Origin: an uncultured Flavobacteriales bacterium
GTDB taxonomy: Bacteria; Bacteroidota; Bacteroidia; Flavobacteriales_D; Crocinitomicaceae
Reading direction: 5' to 3'
Assembly: GCA_903935095.1 (NCBI GenBank)
Contig: CAIZQH010000002.1
Span: 1-64,000 of the forward strand
Length of the DNA: 64,000 bases
In this document: in pieces, positions 9,923-23,073 of the stretch
How the letters are laid out: every line of letters starts with the position of its first letter
How positions within the stretch are numbered: position 1 is the first letter of the stretch
Position numbers and translations under genes: made by a program
The notes under the pieces: model-generated
Database searches by the model: none
What the model was told of the DNA's origin: nothing
The model's input: only the letters and a program-made list of their open reading frames with translations

Positions 9923-10947
9923 ACTCCCTGATTTTCTTTACTGTATACTGAAGCGATTATCGATAGAAAAAGTGCACCCACCACAATCATGAGTGAAATA
10001 GACGATGGAATGTGAATGAATGGAGATAGCAACATTTTCAATCCGATAAAGGATAAAATGAAGGCCAATCCATATTTCAATTTCGAGAACATGTGGATGG
10101 AATTCGCCAATAAAAAATACATCGACCTTAATCCTAAAATAGCGAAGATATTCGATGTATAGAGGATCACTGGATCATTAGGCGCTATCGCAAATATGGC
10201 TGGAATGGAGTCAATCGCAAAGACTAAATCCGTCGTTTCAATCACTACCAACACTAAAAACAACTTTGTTGCAAAACGCTTTTTTTGCCAGGAAATAAAG
10301 AATTTATCTCCGTAATAGTGTTTCGAAATCGGAAAAACTTTTCGTGCCATTCGCGCACCAAAACTCGTTCCGTAATCTTGTTTGTCTTCCTCAACCTCCG
10401 TTGCGAAAAGAGACTTAATTCCAGCGTAAATAAGGAATATACCGAATATCGTTAAGATGGCATTTGGACGAAAGAACTTCCCTGCATTTTCTACCAAGCT
10501 TCGATTTGCTTCTTGGTCCAAACTGAAATTCCACGAACCAATACTAAATTCAGGTAAGTATGTTAAATTGATGAGTCCAATCCCCGAGAAGATGAAAATG
10601 GCCCGAAAAATAATCGCTCCTAGAATTCCCCAAAAAAGAACTTTATGCTGTAATTTTCCTTCCAATTTAAAAAATCGAAAAACGAGAATAAACACAAACA
10701 TATTGTCTACAGAAAGTGCTTCTTCAATCCAATAAGCCGATTGATAATCCGCGAACTTAGCAAATCCAGATTGCCAATATACAACCAGACTAAAAAGCAT
10801 GGAAACAGACACCCAAATGAAGGTCCATTTTAATGCTTCTTTATTCGAGATCTCATGACTGCGCTTATTGACAATCCCTAAGTCTAAGAGCATCATGAAG
10901 ACAATGATGACAGCGAAGAGAATAATTAATACGGGATTATTGGTCAT
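9919..10947 (-). CDS. TerC/Alx family integral membrane protein
   Basis: Multi-TM; ALSVDNMFVFILVFRFF, ETTDLVFAIDSIPAIFAI, TSNIFAILGLRSMYFLLA motifs. Confidence 0.92.
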   Translation of the reverse strand: MTNNPVLIILFAVIIVFMMLLDLGIVNKRSHEISNKEALKWTFIWVSVSMLFSLVVYWQSGFAKFADYQSAYWIEEALSVDNMFVFILVFRFFKLEGKLQHKVLFWGILGAIIFRAIFIFSGIGLINLTYLPEFSIGSWNFSLDQEANRSLVENAGKFFRPNAILTIFGIFLIYAGIKSLFATEVEEDKQDYGTSFGARMARKVFPISKHYYGDKFFISWQKKRFATKLFLVLVVIETTDLVFAIDSIPAIFAIAPNDPVILYTSNIFAILGLRSMYFLLANSIHMFSKLKYGLAFILSFIGLKMLLSPFIHIPSSISLMIVVGALFLSIIASVYSKENQGV

Positions 10948-11042
10948 GAAGCCGAGCGTTGTTTGATGAGCACAAAAGTAAGAAAATCATTCGAGTCCAA
11001 AATCAAAATCTATGATCGCTCAGGAGATCGAATGTTAAAATC

Positions 11043-11075
11043 AAAAAAAAAGGCCACATCAAAATGTGACCTTTC
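11043..11075 (-). terminator. Rho-independent terminator downstream of the S8 peptidase gene
   Basis: Minus strand ggtcacat-tttg-atgtggcc followed by a T run. Confidence 0.8.
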
Positions 11076-11091
11076 CATATTTTTTGTTTGA

Positions 11092-12681
11092 CTATTTTTT
11101 GTTCAATAAGAATTCTACTGCCTCCGCAGCATTTACGAATCCACCAGTAATACAGGTCTCTGTCATTTTTCCAGATTTTTTCGCACTTGGTATTTCTATG
11201 GATTTTTTATACTTCACTGAAGTCTGCATTAAAATCTCACGAACTTGTGCAGCAGCCAATTCAGGGAAATAACCACGAATTAAGGCCGCAACACCAGCTG
11301 TAGCTGGACAAGCCATCGATGTTCCAGAAGCGTCCTCGTATTTTGCATCCGGAACAGTTGAGTAAATATCAACACCTGGAGCGAAGAAATCAACTGATTT
11401 TGCTCCGTAATTAGAGAAATCAGCTAAAATTGTTTTTCCTTTTTTGGATGAACTACTTGCTCCAACATCGATCCAGTTGCTCGCCCATTTTCCATCGTTC
11501 ATAATGCGCGTTGGATAAGAATCTTCCACATCCTTGTTTTTCGCATCGTTACCCGCAGCGTGGACTAAAAGAACGTCTTTACTTTCTGCATAACGAATAG
11601 CTGCGTCTACCGCTTCTTTATTTGGTGTGTAATATTTCCCGAAGGACATATTGATGACTGTTGCTCCATTATCCACAGCGTAATAAATTGCATTCGCAAC
11701 GTCTTTATCACGTTCGTCTCCGTTTGGCACCGCGCGAACAACCATGATGCGTGCGCAATTCGCAATTCCATCGATTCCGATTCCATTTCCACGTGTCGCA
11801 GCAATGATTCCAGAAACGTGTGTTCCGTGCATGGCATCTGGACCTTCGTAACGGTTACATCCGTAGAATTTTTCTGCTAAATCATTTGGATGATCTCCCA
11901 CGACAAGTGCACGAATACTGTCTGCATTGACTGTCGACATTTTAATGCTTCCTTCAACGGATTCCATCGCATGATGAATTTCAGATTCTAACGTAGCAGG
12001 GGACATCGCAATGAAAATAGCCTTCAAACGACTTTGAATGCGCTTTTCTTGTTCAGAAACAGGCACGTAATCTGCACTCGTTTTCTTAGAAAATTCACCA
12101 TTGGATGCTGTTTTTACATTTTGCACATAGGAATCAAACGCCTTCATGGATGCTAATTGCTGTTGTGAACCTTTTAAGTCATCTTCAAAACTTTTTTTCA
12201 GTTTCAAGTAAGCCTCATAACGTGTTTTATCAACAGCTGAGAAAGAAGACTCAGATTTCCCGTTAAAATAGGTAGATTCCATATGATACATGCGTGATAA
12301 TTCACTTGCCTCGTCTTTAATATCTTCGGTTTTGCCACCAAGAAATGACCAACCATGCACATCATCCACATACCCGTTTTTATCGTCGTCGATTCCATTT
12401 CCAGGAATCTCATCTTCATTCACCCAAATCACATCCTTTAAATCTGGATGGTCCGTTTCAACCCCACTATCGATAACCGCTACGATTACTTGTTTTGGTT
12501 TTTTACCTGCTGCATTTAATAATTCATAAGCGCGCTCCGCACCTACTCCATAAATGCCATCCGCTTTCGGATCTTCCAAATACCAGTTTAATGGTGCTTT
12601 GTTTGGTGTTTCTTGTTTTTTCTGTGCGAAACTTGTAAATACAAGTGACGAACACAAATAAATTAATATGCTTTTATTCAT
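11092..12681 (-). CDS. S8 family serine peptidase (subtilisin-like), secreted
   Basis: VAVIDSGVETDHPDL (Asp), HGTHVSGIIAA (His), GTSMACPATAGVAALI (Ser); signal peptide from MNKSILIYLCSS (start 12681). Confidence 0.93.
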   Translation of the reverse strand: MNKSILIYLCSSLVFTSFAQKKQETPNKAPLNWYLEDPKADGIYGVGAERAYELLNAAGKKPKQVIVAVIDSGVETDHPDLKDVIWVNEDEIPGNGIDDDKNGYVDDVHGWSFLGGKTEDIKDEASELSRMYHMESTYFNGKSESSFSAVDKTRYEAYLKLKKSFEDDLKGSQQQLASMKAFDSYVQNVKTASNGEFSKKTSADYVPVSEQEKRIQSRLKAIFIAMSPATLESEIHHAMESVEGSIKMSTVNADSIRALVVGDHPNDLAEKFYGCNRYEGPDAMHGTHVSGIIAATRGNGIGIDGIANCARIMVVRAVPNGDERDKDVANAIYYAVDNGATVINMSFGKYYTPNKEAVDAAIRYAESKDVLLVHAAGNDAKNKDVEDSYPTRIMNDGKWASNWIDVGASSSSKKGKTILADFSNYGAKSVDFFAPGVDIYSTVPDAKYEDASGTSMACPATAGVAALIRGYFPELAAAQVREILMQTSVKYKKSIEIPSAKKSGKMTETCITGGFVNAAEAVEFLLNKK

Positions 12682-12814
12682 TTCTATATTTTTTAGATGC
12701 ACGAAAATAAGGATTTATTTTCACTGACGGATACTTGGTTGATATGTTACAGAATTGTTGAGAAGTTGTTTAGAATCCAAGCGAAATTGACAATCTAGAT
12801 TCGAGTCAAAGCGC

Positions 12815-12822
12815 TAATTTTG
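12815..12822 (+). promoter_or_regulatory. Candidate -7 box (TAATTTTG) for trxB
   Basis: TAnnTTTG about 20 nt upstream of the trxB ATG; no well-spaced -33 TTG. Confidence 0.45.
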
Positions 12823-12841
12823 TTCTTTTAAAATAAGTTAT

Positions 12842-13792
12842 ATGAGTACAGTAGAGCACCTTGAATGTTTGATCATTGGATCTGGTCCAGCTGGATATAC
12901 AGCAGCCATTTACGCAGCGAGAGCTGACATGAAACCGGTTATGTATCAAGGATTACAACCAGGTGGACAATTAACCACAACAAATGAAGTGGAAAATTTC
13001 CCAGGATATCCACAAGGAGTCACTGGTCCTGAAATGATGATACAGTTAGAAGAGCAAGCGAAGCGCTTCGATACAGATGTTCGTTTTGGGTTTATCACGA
13101 AAGTAGATTTTAGTGGTTCAATTCACAAATGCTGGACGGAAAACGGAACAGAGATTCATGCGGAAACAGTGATTATTTCTACCGGAGCATCCGCAAAATA
13201 CCTAGGACTAGAAAGTGAGCAAAAATACCTAAAGTTAGGTGGAGGAGTTTCCGCTTGTGCCGTATGTGATGGGTTCTTTTACCGCAATCAAGAAACGATT
13301 ATTGTTGGAGCGGGTGATTCTGCGTGTGAAGAAGCGCATTACTTATCGAAGTTGTGCACGAAAGTTACGATGTTGGTTCGTCGTGATGAATTCAGAGCAT
13401 CCAAAATCATGGCAGAACGTGTGATGAAAACGCCAAACATCGAAATTTTGTTCAACACAGAAACGTTGGAAGTTTTAGGTGATGGACAATTAGTAACAGG
13501 AGCGCGTGTTCAAAACATTCAAACGAAAGAAGAGCGAACGATTCCTGCAACAGGATTTTTCGTGGCAATTGGACATCAACCAAATACAGAGATTTTCAAA
13601 GAATTCATCGACCTCGATGAAACTGGTTATATCAAATATGCACAACCGGGGAGTTCTAAAACGAATGTAGCTGGGGTTTTCGTAGCAGGAGATGCTGCGG
13701 ACAGAACCTACCGTCAAGCAATTACTGCTGCAGGAACTGGATGTATGGCCGCATTAGATGCCGAACGCTATTTAGCTGCAAAACACGGCTAA
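12842..13792 (+). CDS. trxB: Thioredoxin-disulfide reductase
   Basis: GSGPAGYTAAIYAARA, CAVCDGFFYR active site, GAGDSACEEAHYLS, VFVAGDAADRTYRQAITAAGTGCMAALDAERYL. Confidence 0.97.
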   Translation: MSTVEHLECLIIGSGPAGYTAAIYAARADMKPVMYQGLQPGGQLTTTNEVENFPGYPQGVTGPEMMIQLEEQAKRFDTDVRFGFITKVDFSGSIHKCWTENGTEIHAETVIISTGASAKYLGLESEQKYLKLGGGVSACAVCDGFFYRNQETIIVGAGDSACEEAHYLSKLCTKVTMLVRRDEFRASKIMAERVMKTPNIEILFNTETLEVLGDGQLVTGARVQNIQTKEERTIPATGFFVAIGHQPNTEIFKEFIDLDETGYIKYAQPGSSKTNVAGVFVAGDAADRTYRQAITAAGTGCMAALDAERYLAAKHG

Positions 13793-13811
13793 TTTAATGC
13801 ACATATAAAGT

Positions 13812-13841
13812 AAAAAACCGAGTTTATGACTCGGTTTTTTT
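13812..13841. terminator. Bidirectional terminator between convergent trxB and GNAT gene
   Basis: aaaaaaccgag-tttatga-ctcggttttttt hairpin with A/T tracts on both sides. Confidence 0.88.
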
Positions 13842-13846
13842 ATGCC

Positions 13847-14284
13847 TTAACGGACAGCATCCTTGTCCAATAATTTCACAAAATGAAATCCTTTTGGACC
13901 ATAACCTTCGTTGTAGAAAAACTTATGCGCTTTGAAGTTGTGGGTGTAAGAATCTAAGGAAAGCATTTTGCATTGTTGCTCTAAGGCTTTTCGTTCCAAA
14001 AAATCAAACATCAACTTCCCTACTCCTTGACTTCGATGTGAGGCGCGAACAACAATATTGTCTAATTCAAGGTATTTCCCTATCCACAGTTTGTTTCCTA
14101 TCCAAAATCCACAAATGGCGATACATTCACCTTCATCAAATACGCCCACTTGTCCATAACGACAAGGAATCATTTCGTCTAACTCACTTGAATATTTTTC
14201 CAAGGACAAACTTGGATACAACTCATGTAACACCGGAAGGTATTTCAACATCTCCTCTTTATCCACCAATTCTCTCACTAACAT
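13847..14284 (-). CDS. GNAT family N-acetyltransferase
   Basis: LDNIVVRASHRSQGVGKLMFDFLERKA acetyl-CoA binding motif. Confidence 0.85.
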   Translation of the reverse strand: MLVRELVDKEEMLKYLPVLHELYPSLSLEKYSSELDEMIPCRYGQVGVFDEGECIAICGFWIGNKLWIGKYLELDNIVVRASHRSQGVGKLMFDFLERKALEQQCKMLSLDSYTHNFKAHKFFYNEGYGPKGFHFVKLLDKDAVR

Positions 14285-14288
14285 ATCT

Positions 14289-16640
14289 TTATTTTAAGTG
14301 CTTTTCCATTAATTCTAAAATGCGTCGGTATTCATCATACCATGAATAAGATTCTTTGAAACCATGAGATTCCATTGGATAGACGGCTAAATCCCAATCT
14401 TTTTTTCCAAGTTCAATAAATCGTTGGCTTAAGCGAACAACATCCTGAAATTGCACATTATCATCGACCATTCCGTGTAACATCAATAATGGATCTTGTA
14501 AATTTTCAGCGAAGTAAATCGGTGAACTTTTGCGGTAAGCTTCTGGATCAGTTTCTGGGCTATTTAAAATATTGCTTGTGTATTCATGATTGTAATGTGC
14601 CCAATCCGTTACCGAGCGTAAAGCCGCTCCGCAAGCAAATTCGTCTGGTTTAGTCAATAAACCCATGAGTGTAATGAATCCCCCGTAAGATCCACCGTAC
14701 ATCCCTACTCTCTTTGCATCAATTCCATAGTTTTTCACCATGAACGCTTTTGCATCGACAAAATCCTCCAAATCTCTTCCTCCCATGTGTCGATAAATGG
14801 CTGTTCGGTAATCACGACCATAGCCTTCACTCGCTCGGTAATCCAAATCAATGACAGTGAATCCTTTTTCCATCAACAAATGATGAAACATGTACTCGCG
14901 GTAGTAGTTACTCCAGTAATGATGTGCATTTTGCAAATATCCCGCTCCATGAACAAAGAAAATTGCTGCTCCATTTTTAGTTTCCTTTGTTGGCTCATAA
15001 ATACGCGCAAAAATGGGAACACCATCAGACGCTGGTATCGAAATCACTTGTGGATCAATCCAACGATAGGATTCAAACGAGTCCGAGGTAGAATGTGTAA
15101 TTTGTCTCAAATCACGCTTCGTTGGATTGTTTTCCTTAACATACAATTCCCAAGGTTTATTGGCAAAAGACTGTCGAACTACCAAGTTTTTTTCGTCCGG
15201 TGATAAGCGCGCCTCATTATACCCAACTTGCAATTGCGCATATGGTGTGAAGGTCAAATTCTCAAGATTCAATTTACCAAAAGCATGGTGACCCGTTTTG
15301 CCATTTTCGCATGGATTGTACTCGAGGTACATGTTTTTTCGATCCTTTGACAATCGAACTTCGTAAACCTCTGTTTTTGCCACTGGCCAAAGGCATGATT
15401 TTTTTCCTTTAGACAGTTCATATTTATACACTGTTGAATACCCCGATTCCTCCGATTGAAAATAAAACGATTCTCCGTCAACTATCCAATCCAAGTTTCC
15501 ATCAGCTTCATTCCAGGAAGAAATACCTGGTCCACCGATCCATGCCTCATCATGCTGATGCTCGATTTCTTTTACCTTTGCTTTTTCCAAATCCACTAAA
15601 ACAATCCAGCGATCTTTATTATCTGAACTTCGAACATCACAAAGTGCCAATGGTTGATTTTGAGCAAATTTTACCGCATGTATAAACAGCGCCCTGTCTT
15701 GTTTATACAGGGAAACAGAATCCTTTTCTCTCAAATAAGCTGGTTTTAAGCGAATATCTGTCAATTTAGAAAAGTCAATGTTGATTAAGGTATCTGAAGA
15801 CAGTTGATACAGCATTAATTTTTGATTAGGCTCTTCCGCACTTACTTTGTCGCGCGCCAACTGATGTTTCGTGAATCCATCATTCGTAATAAATTGCTCC
15901 ACACTTGTAGGTTTGGACTCCACCTCTTCAGAAACACGCAAGACCGCATAGTTTACACTTGGATCGACTTGTATTTCACTCCAACTTGACGAACCAACAT
16001 ACTGCTCCTTCGGAAAGATAAAACGTGTTTGATCAGCTTGATTCTTATAAAAGTCAGCGCGCTTATTTTTCTCTTGAATGAAGTCAAATAACTCCACCTG
16101 CTGCTTTTCTAAAAAACTACTATCGGTCAATTTGTTTTTTTGCTCACCCGCTTTAAAATTTGTTAATTGTCGGATACTTCCAGATTTGGTATTCAATGAA
16201 TACGCTTGGTCACCTTGTTGAAACAAAACAATTTCAGGTTGTTTGGAACGCTGTACATTAAATACGCCATTCGTCGTTTGCAGGTGAACTTGACGATTAC
16301 CGCTCATTTTATCGATGCTCCACAGAACTCCTTCATCACTCATGAATTGACGTTGAAAATCTCGCTGTGAAGGATCATAAAACACCACAGTGTTAGCCAA
16401 AGAGTCGGAAAGTTTAGCGTACGTCTGCTCTTTCAAAGAGTATGCATAAAGACTCGATCCAATCTTATTTTCAGGATTCCAATAAAAATAAATCGCTTGT
16501 CCATCTACGGACCAATAATAAGATTCCGGGGAATTACCAACGAAGTTTGAGCCAGACATGATTTGCTTGAGATCCAATTGCGCATGGAAGTTTGGTGTCG
16601 TTCCAAAAAAAACCAACAATACCAGTAGTATTTTTTTCAT
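14289..16640 (-). CDS. S9 family peptidase (DPP-IV/prolyl oligopeptidase type), secreted
   Basis: WD-like N-terminal part; C-terminal GMYGGSYGGFITLMGL nucleophile, MLHGMVDDNVQF, SHGF. Confidence 0.92.
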   Translation of the reverse strand: MKKILLVLLVFFGTTPNFHAQLDLKQIMSGSNFVGNSPESYYWSVDGQAIYFYWNPENKIGSSLYAYSLKEQTYAKLSDSLANTVVFYDPSQRDFQRQFMSDEGVLWSIDKMSGNRQVHLQTTNGVFNVQRSKQPEIVLFQQGDQAYSLNTKSGSIRQLTNFKAGEQKNKLTDSSFLEKQQVELFDFIQEKNKRADFYKNQADQTRFIFPKEQYVGSSSWSEIQVDPSVNYAVLRVSEEVESKPTSVEQFITNDGFTKHQLARDKVSAEEPNQKLMLYQLSSDTLINIDFSKLTDIRLKPAYLREKDSVSLYKQDRALFIHAVKFAQNQPLALCDVRSSDNKDRWIVLVDLEKAKVKEIEHQHDEAWIGGPGISSWNEADGNLDWIVDGESFYFQSEESGYSTVYKYELSKGKKSCLWPVAKTEVYEVRLSKDRKNMYLEYNPCENGKTGHHAFGKLNLENLTFTPYAQLQVGYNEARLSPDEKNLVVRQSFANKPWELYVKENNPTKRDLRQITHSTSDSFESYRWIDPQVISIPASDGVPIFARIYEPTKETKNGAAIFFVHGAGYLQNAHHYWSNYYREYMFHHLLMEKGFTVIDLDYRASEGYGRDYRTAIYRHMGGRDLEDFVDAKAFMVKNYGIDAKRVGMYGGSYGGFITLMGLLTKPDEFACGAALRSVTDWAHYNHEYTSNILNSPETDPEAYRKSSPIYFAENLQDPLLMLHGMVDDNVQFQDVVRLSQRFIELGKKDWDLAVYPMESHGFKESYSWYDEYRRILELMEKHLK

Positions 16641-16740
16641 GCCTTAAAATTACAATTCTCTAAGCAAACTGCGTATTTTTAGATGAAAAACAAGGAAGTA
16701 CACATGGAAACACGTACCTTCGTTTAACTAAGGAAACAGA

Positions 16741-17493
16741 TTGAAAAGATTACTCTATTATTTATTAAGCGAACGACAATACTTGATGACCTTGCATCGA
16801 AGTTTCTATTTTATGTATCGTCTCGGTCTTTTAAAGAATAAGACCTCCTTTAAATATCATTATTTTATTAAGCATATTATCAAACCTGATTATGTGGTGA
16901 TTGATATAGGTGCCAACCTTGGGTATTTCGCAAAAACCTTTTCTCGTCTTGTTCCTCAGGGTAAATTAATTGCCATTGAACCCTTACCTCAATTTCATGC
17001 GGTCTTAGATCATTTTATTGGAAACAAAGAAAATGTGGAATTACATAATGTAGCTTTAGGGAAATCATCCGGATCTATTACCATGGTACTTCCAAAAACA
17101 AACGGAATGATGCGTACTGGATTACCTCACATTATGAGCAATGAACAAGAAGGTGAGCATCAAACGACCCAACAAGTTCAAATGATTAACACATCGGCGT
17201 TCTTCAGTACATTCGATCGAATTGACTACATTAAATGTGACATCGAAGGTCATGAATGGGAAGTTTTCAGTCAATTAGGAGAAGTATTGAAGGAGAAACG
17301 ACCAATTGTACAAATAGAAATAGATCAAAAGAATACCGATGATTTATTGACCTTCTTTCAAGATTTGAACTATGTTCAATACGGCATTCAAGCTGGAAAA
17401 TGCATAGCTGAAAATGGGAAGCAAGCAGAACAAGGCGATTATTTATTTATCCCAAGTGAAAAAACAATTTTGGTGCAGGGATGGAACGCTTAA
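16741..17493 (+). CDS. FkbM family methyltransferase (TTG start)
   Basis: YVVIDIGANLGYFAKTFSRLVPQGKLIAIEPLPQ, IDYIKCDIEGHEWEVF. Confidence 0.85.
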   Translation: MKRLLYYLLSERQYLMTLHRSFYFMYRLGLLKNKTSFKYHYFIKHIIKPDYVVIDIGANLGYFAKTFSRLVPQGKLIAIEPLPQFHAVLDHFIGNKENVELHNVALGKSSGSITMVLPKTNGMMRTGLPHIMSNEQEGEHQTTQQVQMINTSAFFSTFDRIDYIKCDIEGHEWEVFSQLGEVLKEKRPIVQIEIDQKNTDDLLTFFQDLNYVQYGIQAGKCIAENGKQAEQGDYLFIPSEKTILVQGWNA

Positions 17494-18110
17494 AATTCAG
17501 TTTTATCATCTTTATCATTGGTGCATTGTTTGGCTGTGATAAAGGTGCTGGTGATTTCAAGATCAGTGGTGTTGTTTCGGATGAAACCTTTCAAACTTCC
17601 TTAGCGGGTGCCGAAGTGTCGCTTTACAAGATTCCCCTCGCTTCGAACACAGAACAATACATTGAAAGTCAAACCCTCGGTTCAGATGGAGTATATCATT
17701 TTACCATTCCTCGTGAACGAATGGAAAAGTACATTCTTCGCGTCACTAAAAACCTCTATTTCCCGATTGAAAAAACCATCTATTTTTCAGAATTAACATT
17801 GAAAGAAGAAAATGTTTTTCCTTTGTCAACCTGGGCAAAATCGTGGGTAGAATTGAAATTTATCAACGCAAATCCACTGCCTCAAGACCACTTTCAATAC
17901 ATTAAGCAATTAGGATATGCTTCCTGCTTGGATTGTTGTCCAATTACCCCACAGGATTTATACGGAGCGGTAGATACATCTATCTATTGCATCAACAAGG
18001 GAAATACGATTTACTCCTTGCTTTATTGGATTTTGAACACGCCAAATCAGGGATATTTAGAAGCCAATACGACAGCATTCGACACCACGCAAATTTACTT
18101 GAGTTATTAA
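17481..18110 (+). CDS. Lipoprotein with carboxypeptidase-regulatory-like region, unknown function
   Basis: IIGALFGCDK lipobox; SGVVSDETFQTSLAGAEVSLYKIP pattern. Confidence 0.6.
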   Translation: MERLKFSFIIFIIGALFGCDKGAGDFKISGVVSDETFQTSLAGAEVSLYKIPLASNTEQYIESQTLGSDGVYHFTIPRERMEKYILRVTKNLYFPIEKTIYFSELTLKEENVFPLSTWAKSWVELKFINANPLPQDHFQYIKQLGYASCLDCCPITPQDLYGAVDTSIYCINKGNTIYSLLYWILNTPNQGYLEANTTAFDTTQIYLSY

Positions 18111-18850
18111 GGCTCTTGCATTAAGACTTTGTACTTCAAAAGTGCTTCAGCGCGTGAACACGCATTAAAATGCCACCATTCTGTTTGAAGTTGTCGAAAT
18201 CCTTGAGACTTCATCACTTTGCGCAGTAATTCTCGGTTTTCAAATTGAACTTCCGTCAATTTTCCTTCTGCTCTAAACTGATTCTCCATTGAAGGATAGG
18301 CTATTTGACGAATGTCATCATATGCAGCTCCCATGTCTAATGGAATCATCTGTTCGTTAACAATGGTTAAGTCCACTGCCGCTCCCATATTGTGTAAACT
18401 TCGGTTTTTGGGATTTGATACAAACTTTCCTCGTTTGATAGGAGGCAATGAATCGAGGGCGTCCCACATTTTTTGTTGGACACTTACAGGTCGAAGGGCA
18501 TCGTAAATTAACAAGTGAAAACCAGGTTTTATTTCGCTTAAATAGACTTGAACTTTATCTAAGCGGAGGGCAACATCTTTCTGCAAGTATGCTTTTTTCA
18601 AGCGCTCATATAAAACGATTCCCATGAAATTATCTGATGAAGCATATTTTAAGTCAACAAAAATCGCTTTATTCAAGGATTGAATATCGACTAAATCAAA
18701 TTGAAAAACAGCCGCTGTATCCTTTCCTTTTTCCGATGAATCTTGTTGATTAGAAGCTTTTCGAACCTTAGTATCTTCCTTTTTTGAAGTAGCATCGGAG
18801 CAGGAGAAAAGTAAAACGACGAATGAAAGACCGAAAGTGATCGTTCTCAT
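18107..18850 (-). CDS. D-alanyl-D-alanine dipeptidase-like (M15D/VanX family), lipoprotein
   Basis: VVLLFSCSD lipobox; VDLKYASSDNFMG, IYDALRPVSVQ, NRSLHNMGAAVDLTI, TEWWHFNA zinc-ligand motifs. Confidence 0.88.
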   Translation of the reverse strand: MRTITFGLSFVVLLFSCSDATSKKEDTKVRKASNQQDSSEKGKDTAAVFQFDLVDIQSLNKAIFVDLKYASSDNFMGIVLYERLKKAYLQKDVALRLDKVQVYLSEIKPGFHLLIYDALRPVSVQQKMWDALDSLPPIKRGKFVSNPKNRSLHNMGAAVDLTIVNEQMIPLDMGAAYDDIRQIAYPSMENQFRAEGKLTEVQFENRELLRKVMKSQGFRQLQTEWWHFNACSRAEALLKYKVLMQEP

Positions 18851-19717
18851 GCCAATATCGACTGTGTTTCCGCAGTAATTCGATTACGAAGTCCTTCAGA
18901 AACGGGATACAAGGGTAATCTCATCGTTTCTAGCATCAATCCACGTACATTTAATGCCACCTTAACCCCACCAGGATTTCCTTCTTCAAAAAACATCTTG
19001 GTCACGTTAAACAGGTCATAGTGTGCTTTTCTCGCTGTATCCAAATCACCGGACATAGATGCATGAACCATGGTTGAGAATCTTTCTGGAAATGCATTTG
19101 CTACCACAGATATGACTCCATCAGCACCAGCAGCAATTAAAGGCATGGTTAAATTATCATCACCCGAAAGAACACCAAAATTTGGACGTCGCAGACGGAT
19201 AATCTCCATAATTTGTTCCATATTGCCCGATGCTTCTTTCACCGCCACCACATTTGGAATTTCACTTAACGTAAGCGTTGTTTCAGGAGACATGTTAGAA
19301 CCAGTTCTTCCAGGAACATTATACAGAATAATCGGTAGATCTGTATATGATGCTACTAATTTGAAGTGTTCGATAATTCCTTTTTGTATCGGTTTATTGT
19401 AATAAGGAGAAACCGATAAAATTCCATCCACTCCTTTCGGAAGTTTTGAGAAAATTCCTTCCAAAGCACGTGTATTATTTCCACCTACTCCGTAAACGAT
19501 TGGCAATTGTCCCTTGTTTTCATCTATTACGGTTTGTAATACCTCCATTTTCTCCTCTTGCGTTAGAACGGGAGATTCTCCAGTTGTTCCCTGAACAACA
19601 AGAAAATCAGTACCACCCTCTATTTGCAATCGAACCAAACGTCGGAGTGCTGCAAAATCAATTTGTTCATTTTCTAAAAAGGGAGTAACCAAGGCAACGC
19701 CTGATCCTGTAAATGGA

Positions 19718-19725
<8 letters not shown>
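18847..19725 (-). CDS. dapA: 4-hydroxy-tetrahydrodipicolinate synthase
   Basis: GTTGESPVLTQEE, SPYYNKPIQKG, LYNVPGRTGSNM, VAVKEASGN. Confidence 0.95.
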
Positions 19726-22197
<2,472 letters not shown>

Positions 22198-22203
22198 TTA
22201 AAG

Positions 22204-23073
22204 TTACACTTTTTGCGCTTTCAACATACGAGATTTACCCTGCAAATCTTTACGAATTTCCATTTCTTTAAACCCAAATAAGGAAAGGTATTCGCTAACT
22301 TCATTTCCGAATAATTCATGTAACTCGAAAAATAGGAATCCACCTTTGGATAATTTATCTTGGGCAAACTTGATGATTTCTTTGTAGAAAATAATTGGAT
22401 CCTCATCTGCAACAAACAATGCAATGGATGGTTCATGTTGAATGACATGATTCGACATCATACTTTTCTCTCTTTCAGGGATATACGGGGGATTAGAAAC
22501 GATGATGTCATAGCTTTTTGCATCTGAATGAAATTCACTGCTAAAATTTAACACATCTTCATGAATGCATTCAATTTCCAGTTTTAATTTTTCTGCATTA
22601 AATGCAGCTAATTCCAAGGCATCCAAGGAGAAATCTAAGGCACTAACTTCTGTATTCGGAAAAATTGATTTTAAAGCAAGTGCAATGCATCCTGATCCAG
22701 TACATAAATCAATGATTCGATTTGAAGGGATAGCGATTTCCGAAATCCAAGCGACAAGTTCTTCTGTTTCGGGACGTGGTATCAAGGCTCTTGAATCGCA
22801 GGAGATTGTCAAACCGTAAAAATCAGTCTCTCCCAATAAATACTGGAAAGGCACCTCATTTAACAGGCCTTTTACGAAACCTCGAACATGCAATAAATCT
22901 GACTCGGATAAGCGTTCCCCTTGATTTAACAATAACTCACTTGTAGACCAATTCATGCGTTTGCAAATGATTTGGGTCCACATGGACTTCAATTCAGAAG
23001 GTGAGAAAATGGCAGCTAGTCGATCGAAAAAGTAGTTTTTTACGGAGCTGAGCGTGTTATCTGTAACGAACAT
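22204..23073 (-). CDS. prmC: Peptide chain release factor N(5)-glutamine methyltransferase
   Basis: PRPETEELV, DLCTGSGCIALALKS, IVSNPPYIPEREK. Confidence 0.95.
   Translation of the reverse strand: MFVTDNTLSSVKNYFFDRLAAIFSPSELKSMWTQIICKRMNWSTSELLLNQGERLSESDLLHVRGFVKGLLNEVPFQYLLGETDFYGLTISCDSRALIPRPETEELVAWISEIAIPSNRIIDLCTGSGCIALALKSIFPNTEVSALDFSLDALELAAFNAEKLKLEIECIHEDVLNFSSEFHSDAKSYDIIVSNPPYIPEREKSMMSNHVIQHEPSIALFVADEDPIIFYKEIIKFAQDKLSKGGFLFFELHELFGNEVSEYLSLFGFKEMEIRKDLQGKSRMLKAQKV

Noticed and set aside
18107-18850. Vancomycin resistance (vanX)
   Set aside because: No vanH/vanA ligase or VanRS pair nearby; lipoprotein coupled to dapA suggests wall metabolism.
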